A stretch of 64,000 nt of DNA, taken from the NCBI RefSeq assembly GCF_041081105.1, contig NZ_CP163528.1:558001-622000 (forward strand), read 5' to 3'. The notes below the pieces were generated by a model, which did no database searches, had not been told where the DNA came from, and saw only the letters and a list, made by a program, of their open reading frames with translations. This DNA is from Promicromonospora sp. Populi (lineage in GTDB: Bacteria; Actinomycetota; Actinomycetes; Actinomycetales; Cellulomonadaceae). Shown here one piece after another: positions 24,137 through 33,127 of the stretch. The number at the start of each line of letters is the position of its first letter. The stretch's first letter is position 1. The translations under genes were made by a program, and so were the position numbers.

Positions 24137-25801
24137 CTAGCGGATGCCGTTGACCCGCTGGATCTCCTCCTGGTACGGGGCGACGACCGCCCCTGAGATG
24201 CGGCAGTCGAGCATCAGGAATCGGCGGTCGGCCACGGGCTCGTCGGCCCACTGCGCCAAGCGGTCCAGGTCGGCCAGCGAGCGCACCACTATGCCCTCCG
24301 CGCCGAAGGCTGCCGCGAGCGCGGCAAAGTCCGCCTCCGGGATCCGCATCGGCCCCTCGGTGAGGCCCTGCAGCCCGTACAGGTGCATCTCGGCGCCGTA
24401 GGCGGCGTCGTTCCAGACGACGGCGATGCCCCGGCCTGCGGCGGTGCGCACGGCGGTCTCGAGGTCGGCCAGCGCCATGAGCGCGCCACCGTCGCCGGTG
24501 GTGAGCACCACGACGTCGTCCGGGCGTGCTGCGGCGGCGCCCGCGACGCTCGGGAGGCCGAGCCCGATGGACTGGTAGGCGGTGCCGACCATCATCATCC
24601 GGTCGGGGGAGGCAACGGGCCAGTACATGTTGGCCCAGCCGATGAAGTGCCCGCCGTCGGAGACGACCACCCGCTCGGCGGGCAGCAGCTCGGCCAGCCG
24701 GTGCGCGACACTGCGCGGGTCGAGCCGCCCGTCGGGCGCGATCCCGTCCGCGGGGCCGGTCTCGTAGGCGCGGCTCGCGGCGACGTCCACCGACTCGCGC
24801 CAGCCGGACGGCTTCGCGTTCAGGCCGTGCAGCTCGGCCAGGAGGGTGCGGGTCACGAGCGCGGCGTCGCCCCGCACAAAACCGCCGACGTGCCGGTGCG
24901 TCGCTGCGGGCGCGGTGTCCACCTGGACCACCCGCGTCCCCGGTGCGAACAGCTCGCCGAACCGCATGGTGAACTGGTTGAGCGAGGCGCCCAGCACGAC
25001 GGCGACGTCGGCCTGGCGCACCAGCTCCATCGCCTCCTGCGCGCCGAAACCGCCGGCGACGCCGAGGTCGTACCGGCCGTCGGGAAAGACGCCGCGCCCG
25101 AGCGCCGTGGTCACGGTCAGCGCCCCCGTCGCCGCGGCGAGCTCCCCGAGTGCTTTGCCCGCGCCGGCGAGCCAGGCGCCGCGACCCGCGAGCAGCAGCG
25201 GCCGTTCGGCGTCGGCGAGGTGCTTTGCGAGGTCGGTGATGGCTGCCGCGTCGAACGGACCCGCCGGGGCCAGCGGCCCGGGCAGGTTGGGCTGCGGGGC
25301 GTCGGGGATCGGCCCGGCCTCCATGGCGGCGACGTCGTAGGGGATCGCAAGCACCACGGGCACCCGGTAGGTCAGCGAGTGCTCGATGGCGATGATGCTT
25401 GTGGCCGCGGCGTCCGCGTGGCCCACCGTATAGGTGCGGGCACCGACGGCGGCCGCGAGCGCGATCTGGTCGACACCCCACGGGCGTGGGCCCGACGTCG
25501 GCTCGTCGCCGGCGAGCAGCACGAGCGGCACGCGGGCCTGCGCGGCCTCGGCGAGCGCGGTGAGCGCGTTGGTGAAGCCCGCCCCATAGGTGGCGGTGGC
25601 TGCGGCGATGCGGCCCGACGCGCGGAAGTGGGCGTCGGCTGCGACGACTCCGCCGGCCTCGTGCCGGACGGCGGTGAAGCGCGCCGTCGTCGAGCGTTCG
25701 AGGGCGTCGAGGAACCAGGCGTTGCCGTTGCCCATGACACCGAAGACATGGTCGACGTGCTGGGCGACGGTACGGGCGACGTGAGCGGAAACGGTGGGCA
25801 C
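24137..25801 (-). CDS. Thiamine-diphosphate-dependent decarboxylase/acetolactate synthase-like enzyme
   Basis: The 554-residue protein has the three-domain ThDP architecture. The N-terminal PYR domain has the cofactor-activating E48 (VRHEAGG), the middle domain follows from about residue 185, and the C-terminal PP domain carries the ThDP/Mg motif TTGDGGALMAL ending in VVWNDAAYG. Family members include benzoylformate and phenylpyruvate decarboxylases and acetolactate synthases. Together with the aldehyde dehydrogenase and flavin hydroxylase just upstream, a 2-oxo-acid decarboxylase supplying an aryl acetaldehyde or benzaldehyde is plausible. No FAD-binding feature is obvious. Confidence 0.85.
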   Translation of the reverse strand: MPTVSAHVARTVAQHVDHVFGVMGNGNAWFLDALERSTTARFTAVRHEAGGVVAADAHFRASGRIAAATATYGAGFTNALTALAEAAQARVPLVLLAGDEPTSGPRPWGVDQIALAAAVGARTYTVGHADAAATSIIAIEHSLTYRVPVVLAIPYDVAAMEAGPIPDAPQPNLPGPLAPAGPFDAAAITDLAKHLADAERPLLLAGRGAWLAGAGKALGELAAATGALTVTTALGRGVFPDGRYDLGVAGGFGAQEAMELVRQADVAVVLGASLNQFTMRFGELFAPGTRVVQVDTAPAATHRHVGGFVRGDAALVTRTLLAELHGLNAKPSGWRESVDVAASRAYETGPADGIAPDGRLDPRSVAHRLAELLPAERVVVSDGGHFIGWANMYWPVASPDRMMMVGTAYQSIGLGLPSVAGAAAARPDDVVVLTTGDGGALMALADLETAVRTAAGRGIAVVWNDAAYGAEMHLYGLQGLTEGPMRIPEADFAALAAAFGAEGIVVRSLADLDRLAQWADEPVADRRFLMLDCRISGAVVAPYQEEIQRVNGIR

Positions 25802-25840
25802 GGGGGCCTCCAGGGAAGAACGGTGACGGATGAGTGGTGG

Positions 25841-27304
25841 TCAGGCCGGGGTGAGCGTGTACTTGGTCTGGAGGTACTCGTGGATGCCCTCGGCGCCGCC
25901 CTCGCGGCCGAGGCCGGACATCTTCCAGCCGCCGAACGGCGCGGCGGCATTGGAGACGACGCCGACGTTGAGCCCCATCATCCCGGTCTCCAGGCGGTCG
26001 ATCATGCGCTGCCCCCGGGCGAGGCTCTCGGTGTAGACGTAGCTGACGAGCCCGTACTCGGTGTTGTTGGCCAGGGCGACCGCCTCCTCCTCGGTGTCGA
26101 AGGTGGTGATCGCGAGCACCGGGCCGAAGATCTCCTCGGTCAGGATGTTGCTGCCGGGCGCGACGCCGGTCAGGACGGTCGGCTCGAAGAAGGTTCCCGG
26201 CCCGTCGATGCGGGAGCCGCCGGTGGCCAGCTCGGCGCCCCGGGCGACCGCGTCCTTGACCAGCGCCTCGGCCTTGGCGACGGCCTTGTCGTCCACCAGC
26301 GGGCCGATGGTCACGTCCGGCTCGGTGCCGCGTCCGATGACGAAGCCGTTCACCGCCGCGGTGACTCGACGGGCGAACTCGTCGGCGACGGAGCTGTGCA
26401 CGATGAACCGGTTAGCGGCCGTGCAGGCCTGCCCGATGTTGCGGAACTTCGCGGCGAGGGCGCCCGTGACGGCCTGGTCCAGGTCGGCGTCCTCGAAGAC
26501 CACGAACGGAGCGTTGCCACCCAGCTCCATCGAGGTGCGCAGCACGCCGTGCGCCGCCTGCTCCAGCAGCTTCTGCCCCACCGGCGTCGACCCGGTGAAG
26601 GACAGCTTCCGCAGCCGCGGGTCGGCGATGATCGGCCCGGACACGGGGCCCGAGCTGGAGGTGGTGAGCACGTTGACCACGCCGTCGGGCAGGCCGGCCT
26701 CTTGGAGCAGCTTGGCGAGGTACATGGTGGTCAGCGGGGTCTGCGCCGCGGGCTTGACGACCACCGTGCAGCCCGCCGCCAGGGCGGGGGCGATCTTGCG
26801 GGTGGCCATGGCGAGGGGGAAGTTCCACGGGGTGATGAGGTAGCAGGGGCCCACCGGGTGCTGCGAGACGATCATGCGCCCGGTGCCCTCGGGGTTCAGC
26901 CCGTAGCGGCCGGTGATCCGTACGGCCTCCTCGGAGAACCAGCGCAGGAACTCGCCCCCGTAGGTCACCTCGCCGCGCGCCTCGGCGAGCGGTTTGCCCA
27001 TCTCCAGCGTCATGAGCAGGGCGAAGTCCTCCCGGCGTTCCTGCAGGAGGTCGAACGCGCGGCGGAGGATCTCGCCGCGGGCCCGGGCGGGGGTCGCCGC
27101 CCAGGACGCGGCCGCGGCGACCGCGGCGTCGAGCGCGGCCGCACCGTCGCTGACGGTGGCGTCGGCGATGGTCTTGATGGTCGTGCCGGTGGCCGGGTCC
27201 TCGACGGTGAGCGTCGCTCCCGTCGCGGCTGGACGCCACTGGCCGCCGATGAGGAGTCCGTCGGGGACTGAGGCGAGCAGGGTGGCCTCGCGGGTGTCGG
27301 TCAT
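25841..27304 (-). CDS. NAD(P)-dependent aldehyde dehydrogenase (succinate-semialdehyde dehydrogenase-like)
   Basis: The 487-residue protein is a full-length ALDH with cofactor site YLITPWNFPLAMATRKIAPAL, general base Glu in SMELGGNAPFV and nucleophile Cys in GQACTAANRF. The GabD-like overall pattern (MEMGKPLAEARGEV-type segment near residue 95, GLVSYVYT near 425) suggests succinic semialdehyde or another small aldehyde. The HpaI reaction of the facing operon produces succinic semialdehyde, so this enzyme could complete the pathway to succinate. Alternatively it oxidises the product of the adjacent ThDP enzyme. It overlaps the monooxygenase gene by 4 bp. Confidence 0.9.
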   Translation of the reverse strand: MTDTREATLLASVPDGLLIGGQWRPAATGATLTVEDPATGTTIKTIADATVSDGAAALDAAVAAAASWAATPARARGEILRRAFDLLQERREDFALLMTLEMGKPLAEARGEVTYGGEFLRWFSEEAVRITGRYGLNPEGTGRMIVSQHPVGPCYLITPWNFPLAMATRKIAPALAAGCTVVVKPAAQTPLTTMYLAKLLQEAGLPDGVVNVLTTSSSGPVSGPIIADPRLRKLSFTGSTPVGQKLLEQAAHGVLRTSMELGGNAPFVVFEDADLDQAVTGALAAKFRNIGQACTAANRFIVHSSVADEFARRVTAAVNGFVIGRGTEPDVTIGPLVDDKAVAKAEALVKDAVARGAELATGGSRIDGPGTFFEPTVLTGVAPGSNILTEEIFGPVLAITTFDTEEEAVALANNTEYGLVSYVYTESLARGQRMIDRLETGMMGLNVGVVSNAAAPFGGWKMSGLGREGGAEGIHEYLQTKYTLTPA

Positions 27305-29253
27305 GCGTCCTCCTTGGTGAGGATGGAGTCCTTGGTGAGACTGGAGCCCTTGGCGGGCGTGGTGTCCTGCGGGAGCAGCGCGCCGGCGAAGAACTTCGCG
27401 AGCTCGTCCGTCGCGCTCAGTGGCAGCACGGCGGCCACGTACTGGTCGGGGCGGACGACGACGACGGCGCCCCCGCGGTCGATCCCGCGTAGCTCGAAGA
27501 TGTCGCTGGTGGGGTCGGTGGCGTACACCTTCTCGTGGTCCACCAGCGCGAAGGGCCCGACCCGGGGCTTGAAGACGTCGGGCACGTCGGCGTACTCCAC
27601 GGCGAAGTGGTCCTGCTGGTAGACGACCTTGACGTCCAGCACGGAGTCCGGGTCGGTCCCGGCCGGGGTGTGCCGCAGCAGCGGGGAGTCGGCGGCGGTG
27701 CCCAGCCACTCGGCCCAGTCCCGCAGCGCCGAGGACTCGTGTGGCGCGGGGGCGTCGGCGAAGGCGTACACACGCCACCGCCCGTCGGCGCGGGCGTGGT
27801 GGCCCAGGTGGGCGGGATTGCCCTCGGCCACGCGCTCCACCGGAGCCGACTTGAACCGCTTGCCGACCGGGAAGCCCGGGGCGAGACCCTGGTCGGCGTG
27901 GTCGCTCACGATCATCGACGGCTGGTACTGCGTCATGAACCCGGCCGGGAACTCCGCCGTCTTGACGTAGAAATCTTCGAGGTAGGTCGCGTCGGGCAGG
28001 TCCTCGGGCGCGGTGGCCATCAGGCGCGACCACTCCCGGTCGAAGTCGATCAGGTTCTGGGCGACGACCTGCCGCTCGGCCGAATAGGTGGCCAGCAGGG
28101 ACTCGGGAGCCCGGCCGGTCAGCACGTGCGCCAGCTTCCACGCGATGTTCCAGCCGTCCTGCATCGACACGTTCATTCCCTGCCCGGCCTTCGCGCTGTG
28201 GGTGTGGCACGCGTCGCCGGTCAGGAACACCCGAGGTGCGCGGGTGCCGGTGAGCTCGTCGGGGACGTCGTCGAACCCGTCGGTGACCCGGTGGCCCACC
28301 TCGTACACGCTGTGCCAGGGCACGTCCTTCACGTCCAGCGTGTAGGGGTGGATGATCCGGTTGGCCCGTGCGGCGATCTCCGTCAGCGGGGTCGCGCGGA
28401 CGCTGCCGTCGTCGTCCGGCGGCACCTCGCCGAGGTCGACGTACCAGCGGGCCAGGTACCCGCCCTCGCGGGGGATGAGCAGGATGGAGCCGCCGTCGTG
28501 CGACTGGATGGCGCACTTGGTGCGCACGTCCGGGAAGTCGGTCACGGCGAGCACGTCCATCACGCCCCAGGCGTGGTTGGCCTTGTCGCCCACGGGCTTG
28601 CGGCCGATTGCCTCCCGTACGGCGCTGTGCGCCCCGTCGCAGCCGACGACGTAGCGGGCGCGCACCGTGCGGTTGGTGCCCTCGTGCGGCCCGGCCGTGT
28701 GCCGCAGCGTGACGGTGACGGGTTCGGCCGGGTCGTCGGCCACCTCAAGCCCGACGACCTCCAGGCCGTAGTCCGGGGTCACGCGGGCGGGTCCCTTGGC
28801 CGCCACCTCGGCGAAGTAGTCCAGCACCCGCGCCTGGTTGACGATCAGGTGCGGGAACTCGCTGACCTCGCCCGGGTCGTCCGGCGGTACGGCTGCCCGC
28901 ACGATGTTCTCCGGGTGCTCAGGGTCGGGCTTCCAGAACGCCATCTCCGTGATCCAGTAGGCCTCGGCAGTGATCCGCTCCGCGAAGCCGAACGCCTGGA
29001 AGGTCTCGACGCTGCGTGCCTGGATGCCGTCGGCCTGGCCCATCTCGAGGCGTCCCGCCCTCCGCTCGACTATGTGCGTGCGGATACCGGGGAACTGCGC
29101 GAGCTGCGCGGCGGCGATCATGCCCGCCGGGCCGCTGCCGACGATGAGCACATCGACCTCGTCCGGCAGCTCGGCGGGCCGGGTGAGTCCGTAACCCTCG
29201 GCCGGCTGCAGGTGCGGGTCGCCCGACACGTAGCCGTGGTGGTGGAACTGCAT
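27301..29253 (-). CDS. FAD-dependent aromatic hydroxylase (phenol/3-hydroxybenzoate monooxygenase type)
   Basis: The 650-residue protein has an N-terminal dinucleotide-binding GSGPAG (about residue 39), the conserved GCDGAHS motif near 205, and the FAD ribityl motif FLTGDACHTHSAKAGQG near 350. A C-terminal thioredoxin-like dimerisation domain is typical of phenol 2-monooxygenase and 3-hydroxybenzoate 4-monooxygenase. It should add an ortho hydroxyl to a phenolic ring. No HpaBC two-component hydroxylase is seen in the window, so this flavoprotein may produce the catechol substrate of HpaD. The extreme C terminus contains a short duplicated motif (SLTKDSILTKEDA). Confidence 0.88.
   Translation of the reverse strand: MQFHHHGYVSGDPHLQPAEGYGLTRPAELPDEVDVLIVGSGPAGMIAAAQLAQFPGIRTHIVERRAGRLEMGQADGIQARSVETFQAFGFAERITAEAYWITEMAFWKPDPEHPENIVRAAVPPDDPGEVSEFPHLIVNQARVLDYFAEVAAKGPARVTPDYGLEVVGLEVADDPAEPVTVTLRHTAGPHEGTNRTVRARYVVGCDGAHSAVREAIGRKPVGDKANHAWGVMDVLAVTDFPDVRTKCAIQSHDGGSILLIPREGGYLARWYVDLGEVPPDDDGSVRATPLTEIAARANRIIHPYTLDVKDVPWHSVYEVGHRVTDGFDDVPDELTGTRAPRVFLTGDACHTHSAKAGQGMNVSMQDGWNIAWKLAHVLTGRAPESLLATYSAERQVVAQNLIDFDREWSRLMATAPEDLPDATYLEDFYVKTAEFPAGFMTQYQPSMIVSDHADQGLAPGFPVGKRFKSAPVERVAEGNPAHLGHHARADGRWRVYAFADAPAPHESSALRDWAEWLGTAADSPLLRHTPAGTDPDSVLDVKVVYQQDHFAVEYADVPDVFKPRVGPFALVDHEKVYATDPTSDIFELRGIDRGGAVVVVRPDQYVAAVLPLSATDELAKFFAGALLPQDTTPAKGSSLTKDSILTKEDA
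27311..27364. repeat. Degenerate 18-bp tandem repeat at 3' end of the hydroxylase gene
   Basis: Two near-identical 18-bp units (TCCTTGGTGAGGATGGAG and TCCTTGGTGAGACTGGAG) at 27311-27328 and 27329-27346 are followed by a diverged third. They encode the repeated C-terminal hexapeptide (I/S)LTK(E/D)(D/S). The repeat keeps the reading frame and probably arose by slippage. Confidence 0.75.
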
Positions 29254-29299
29254 TGTTCGTCCGTTCTGCTCGTGGTCCGGTTGCCCGGGGGGCGGCCCC

Positions 29300-30679
29300 T
29301 CAGGCCCTGGACAGACCGTAGATCGGGCTGACGGCCTGCTCCTCCTCGTGGTCCGGGCCCAGCGGGATGCCGGTGCGGTCCCGCAGCAGCAGTGTCGCTG
29401 CCAGCCCGATCACCGTCATGCCGGCGAGGTAGAAGGTCACGGATGTCGTCGCACCCGTGGCCTGCACCAGCGCCGTGGCGATGGTGGGCGCGAACGCGCC
29501 ACCGAGGATCGACCCGGTCGCGTGGGAGGCCGCGGCGCCGGAGAACCGGATCGACGCCGGGTACAGCTCGGCGTTGAGCGCCGACTGCGGTCCGTAGCTG
29601 AGCCCCAGACCGATCGAGAGGATGGACAGGCCGAGGAGCAGCGAGCCAAACGTCCCCAGGTTGACCAGCGGGAACAGCGCGAGCACGCCGACGAGCTGCG
29701 CCACGAAGCCGACCGCGAGGGTGGTGCGGCGGCCGAGGTGGTCAGACAGGGCGGCCGCGGACCAGGTGGATACGAGCCAGACGACGGCGGAGATCGTCAC
29801 GGCCCACAGGACCGGTCCGCGATCGAGCCCGACAGGACCCGCCGGATCGGACGCATAACGCTGGATGTATCCGCCGGCGGTCATGTAGCCGACAGCATTG
29901 TTGCCGGCGAAGATGAAGGCGGCGACGAAGACGAGCGGCGTGTGCTTCTTGAAGAGCCGCAGGAGCGGCTGGTGGGTGGTCTCCTTGCGATCGGCGATCT
30001 CGACGAACACCGGGCTCTCCTCGACGCTGCGGCGCACCCAGAACCCGACACCGATGAGCACGATGCTCAGTAGGAACGGGACCCGCCAGCCCCACGTGAG
30101 GAAGGCGTCGCCGGGCGCGACGGCGCTCATGATCGCCATCATCGCGGACGAGAGCAGCAGGCCGAGCGGGACTCCTACCTGGGGCGAGGCACCGAAGAGG
30201 CCGCGACGGTGCGCGGGGGCGTGCTCGGTGGACATCAGGACGGCCCCTCCCCACTCGCCGCCTGCCGAGATGCCCTGGAGGATCCGCAGCAGCACCAGCA
30301 GGACCGGTGCCGTGACGCCGATCTGCCCGTACGTCGGCAGCAGTCCGATGAGCGCCGTCGCCGTGCCCATGAGCAGCAGGGTGAAGACGAGCACCACGCG
30401 CCGTCCGTACCTGTCGCCGAGGTGCCCGGCGATGATCGCGCCAAGCGGGCGGAAGAGGAAGCTGACGCCCACCGAGCCGAAGGCCAGGAGGGTGGCGAGA
30501 CCTGAGCCCGCAGGCTCGAAGAACAGCTGGCCGAATACCAGGCCGGCCGCTGCGGCATAGAGGAAGAAGTCGTACCACTCGACCGTCGTGCCGACCACGG
30601 TCGCGAGGACGACTCTGCGCTGTTCGCGGGGCGATGAGGCGCGGACCGGGGTCGGTCCGTCCTGGGTCGGACGTGACAT
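29300..30679 (-). CDS. MFS transporter of the metabolite:H+ symporter type
   Basis: The 459-residue protein has twelve hydrophobic segments and the MHS-family signatures VGTTVEWYDFFLYAAAAGLV near the N terminus, GHLGDRYGRRVVLVFTLLL in the 2-3 loop and LLRILQGISAGGEWGGA in segment 5. Members import organic acids with protons. Its place at the head of the leftward aromatic operon suggests uptake of the aromatic acid that feeds the locus. AAGGGAG lies upstream of the ATG at 30679. Confidence 0.92.
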   Translation of the reverse strand: MSRPTQDGPTPVRASSPREQRRVVLATVVGTTVEWYDFFLYAAAAGLVFGQLFFEPAGSGLATLLAFGSVGVSFLFRPLGAIIAGHLGDRYGRRVVLVFTLLLMGTATALIGLLPTYGQIGVTAPVLLVLLRILQGISAGGEWGGAVLMSTEHAPAHRRGLFGASPQVGVPLGLLLSSAMMAIMSAVAPGDAFLTWGWRVPFLLSIVLIGVGFWVRRSVEESPVFVEIADRKETTHQPLLRLFKKHTPLVFVAAFIFAGNNAVGYMTAGGYIQRYASDPAGPVGLDRGPVLWAVTISAVVWLVSTWSAAALSDHLGRRTTLAVGFVAQLVGVLALFPLVNLGTFGSLLLGLSILSIGLGLSYGPQSALNAELYPASIRFSGAAASHATGSILGGAFAPTIATALVQATGATTSVTFYLAGMTVIGLAATLLLRDRTGIPLGPDHEEEQAVSPIYGLSRA

Positions 30680-30774
30680 CGCATGACTCCCTTGTCTGTA
30701 TCCGGCCTGCTGCCATAGACAGGCCGTCGTGCTGGGCTCGGCCTGCGTGGCGTTGCCCTGTTGCCCAAGACCAT

Positions 30775-30792
30775 ATACGATCTGTGATACGA
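30775..30792. promoter_or_regulatory. ATACGA direct repeat in the divergent promoter, candidate GntR box
   Basis: ATACGA occurs at 30775-30780 and 30787-30792, 12 bp start to start, in the AT-richer centre of the 160-bp region between the divergent MFS and FAH-RraA genes. The GntR regulator encoded two genes downstream is the natural candidate ligand. The motif is short and the assignment is tentative. Confidence 0.35.
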
Positions 30793-30839
30793 AATGCCAG
30801 AGGTCGTGAAGGACCAGCCGAACAAGGGCAAGGGAGCTC

Positions 30840-32351
30840 ATGGGTATCGAACCGCAGGCGGTGCCGCTGGCGGTACGGCCGGGAAAGGTCGTCGCGGTCC
30901 ACATCGCGTACGTCTCGCGCGCCGACCAGCGCGGACGGCGCCCCGCAGCGCCGTCGTACTTCCTGAAGCCGACCAGCTCGCTCGCTGCCACGGGCAGCGT
31001 GGTCGAGCGGCCGGCCGGCACGGAGCTGCTCGCCTTCGAGGGGGAGGTCGCGCTGGTCATCGGCGAACCTGCCCGGCACGTGCCGGTCGCGGAGGCCTGG
31101 GGTCACGTCGCCGCCGTCACCGCCGCGAACGACCTCGGCGTCTATGACCTGCGCTGGGCCGACAAGGGCTCCAACGTGCGCTCCAAGGGCCGCGACGGCT
31201 ACACGCCGATCGGCCCCGCGCTCGTCGATGCCCGTGCGGTCGACCCGGCGGGGCTGCGGGTGCGCACCTGGGTCAACGGCGCGCTCGTGCAGGAGGACAC
31301 CACCGGCACCGACGAGCTGCTGTTCCCGTTCGCGCAGATCGTGGCCGACCTGTCCCAGCACCTCACGCTGGAGACGGGCGACGTCATCCTCACGGGCACC
31401 CCCGCCGGGTCGAGCGTCGTGGTGCCGGGCGACGTGATCGAGGTCGAGGTGGACGCCCCAGCGGCGCCCGGCGCGCCGACGTCGGGCCGCCTGGTGACCA
31501 CCGTGGTGCAGGGCGACGTGCCGTTCTCCGACGTCGGCGCGGGACCGAAGATCGACGACACCCAGCGGGCCGAGGCGTGGGGCAGCCGCGAGGCCGCGGG
31601 GCTCCCGCCGGAGGTCGCGTCCGACGTCGCGCCGGAGCCGTTCGTGCTCACCGACGAGCTCGCCGACAAGCTGCGGCGCGCACCGGTCGCCGGGCTCTCC
31701 GCGCAGCTCCGCAAGCGCGGTCTGGACAACGTGATCATCGAGGGCGTGCGGCCCAACACACCGGGCGCGACGCTCGTGGGCCGGGCGCGCACGCTGCGCT
31801 TCGTGCCGAACCGCGAGGACCTGTTCGTCAGCCACGGCGGCGGCTACAACGCGCAGAAGCGCACGTTCGACGCCGTCGGTGCGGGCGAGGTCATCGTCAT
31901 CGAGGCGCGCGGCGAGAAGGGCTCGGCGACCCTCGGCGACGTCCTCGCGCTGCGCGCGACGGCCCGCGGGGCGGCCGGCGTCGTCACCGACGGCGGTGTG
32001 CGCGACTTCGACGCCGTGGCGGCCACGGGACTGGCCGTCTTCTCGGGCGGCCCCCACCCCGCGGTGCTCGGGCGCCGGCACGTGCCGTGGGACACCGACG
32101 TGGCCGTCGCCTGTGGGGGAGCGACCGTGCTGCCGGGGGACGTCATCGTCGGTGACGCAGACGGCGTCGTCGTCGTGCCGCCGCACTTGGCGCAGGAGGT
32201 GGCTGACGCGACCCTCGCCCAGGAGGAGCAGGACGCCTGGGTGGCGCAGCAGGTGGCCAACGGCCATCCGCTCGACGGCCTGTTCCCGCCGAACGCCGAG
32301 TGGCGGGCGCGCTATGAGGCGTGGCAGTCCCAGGTACAGGGGGAGTCGTGA
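30840..32351 (+). CDS. Fusion of a fumarylacetoacetase-type (HpaG-like) domain and an RraA/HMG-aldolase-type domain
   Basis: The 503-residue protein has an N-terminal FAH domain (about 18-215) with acidic metal ligands in FEGEVALVIG (E67, E69) and AANDLGVYDLR (D98). A C-terminal RraA-like domain (about 265-470) keeps the D-X20-R-D metal/catalytic motif as D367 and R388-D389. In the homoprotocatechuate pathway HpaG normally consists of two FAH units that decarboxylate and isomerise 5-oxopent-3-ene-1,2,5-tricarboxylate. RraA-fold enzymes can be aldolases and oxaloacetate decarboxylases, so the second domain may supply the decarboxylation. AGGGAG precedes the ATG. It starts the rightward hpa operon and overlaps the GntR start by 1 bp. 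Confidence 0.88.
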   Translation: MGIEPQAVPLAVRPGKVVAVHIAYVSRADQRGRRPAAPSYFLKPTSSLAATGSVVERPAGTELLAFEGEVALVIGEPARHVPVAEAWGHVAAVTAANDLGVYDLRWADKGSNVRSKGRDGYTPIGPALVDARAVDPAGLRVRTWVNGALVQEDTTGTDELLFPFAQIVADLSQHLTLETGDVILTGTPAGSSVVVPGDVIEVEVDAPAAPGAPTSGRLVTTVVQGDVPFSDVGAGPKIDDTQRAEAWGSREAAGLPPEVASDVAPEPFVLTDELADKLRRAPVAGLSAQLRKRGLDNVIIEGVRPNTPGATLVGRARTLRFVPNREDLFVSHGGGYNAQKRTFDAVGAGEVIVIEARGEKGSATLGDVLALRATARGAAGVVTDGGVRDFDAVAATGLAVFSGGPHPAVLGRRHVPWDTDVAVACGGATVLPGDVIVGDADGVVVVPPHLAQEVADATLAQEEQDAWVAQQVANGHPLDGLFPPNAEWRARYEAWQSQVQGES

Positions 32352-33127
32352 TGACGGCACCGGACGAATCGACGTCGGCGGTCGAGACCGCGTTCGCCGG
32401 CGCGCTCAGCAAGTCCCAGCTGGCCTACACGCACCTGCGCGACCGCATCGCGCTCCACGACCTCGGCCCGGGCTACCGCCTCGTGCTGCAGAGCATCGCC
32501 GACGAGCTCTCGATGAGCGTCGTGCCGGTGCGCGAGGCGATCCGGCGGCTGGAGGCCGAGGGCCTGGTGACCTATGAGCGCAACGTCGGGGCGCGGGTCG
32601 CGATGATCGACGAGCACGGGTACGTGGACGCCATGCAGGCCCTGGGCGTCGTCGAGGGGGCTGCGACCGGCCTCTCGGCGCAGGGCATCTCACCCGTGGA
32701 CCTAGCACGCGCGGCGGAGGTGAACGAGCGCATGCGCGCCCTGCTCGATCACTTCGACCCGCACATGTTCACGGCGCTGAACCGGCAGTTCCACTCGGTG
32801 CTGTTCGAGTCGTGCCCCAACCCCTTGCTGCTCGACATGGTCCACCGCGGCTGGGCCCAGCTGTCCGGGCTGCGGGACTCCACGTTCGCCTTTGTGCCCG
32901 GCCGGGCACATGACTCCGTGGCGGAGCACGTCTACCTCCTCGACCTGATCGCCGGCGGCGCCGAACCGATCGAGATCGAGATCGCCGCGCGCGACCACCG
33001 CTGGGCGACCATGCAGGCCTTCCTGGACGCCCGCGCCGGCCGTGCCGGTGCTGACGCTGCCAGTGCTGACGCTGCCGTCGCCGCCGCAGCCAGGCCCCAC
33101 CAGACACAACACCGGGAGACACCGTGA
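32351..33127 (+). CDS. GntR family transcriptional regulator (FCD type)
   Basis: The 258-residue protein has an N-terminal winged HTH (LQSIADELSMSVVPVREAIRRLEAEGLV, about residues 48-75) and a helical FCD ligand-binding domain with family histidines in LNRQFHSVLFES and further C-terminal. It lies inside the hpa operon, overlapping the upstream gene (TGATG) and the hpaE start by 4 bp. It probably represses the operon until an aromatic acid or pathway intermediate binds. The C terminus is a low-complexity Ala/Asp stretch. Confidence 0.9.
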   Translation: MTAPDESTSAVETAFAGALSKSQLAYTHLRDRIALHDLGPGYRLVLQSIADELSMSVVPVREAIRRLEAEGLVTYERNVGARVAMIDEHGYVDAMQALGVVEGAATGLSAQGISPVDLARAAEVNERMRALLDHFDPHMFTALNRQFHSVLFESCPNPLLLDMVHRGWAQLSGLRDSTFAFVPGRAHDSVAEHVYLLDLIAGGAEPIEIEIAARDHRWATMQAFLDARAGRAGADAASADAAVAAAARPHQTQHRETP

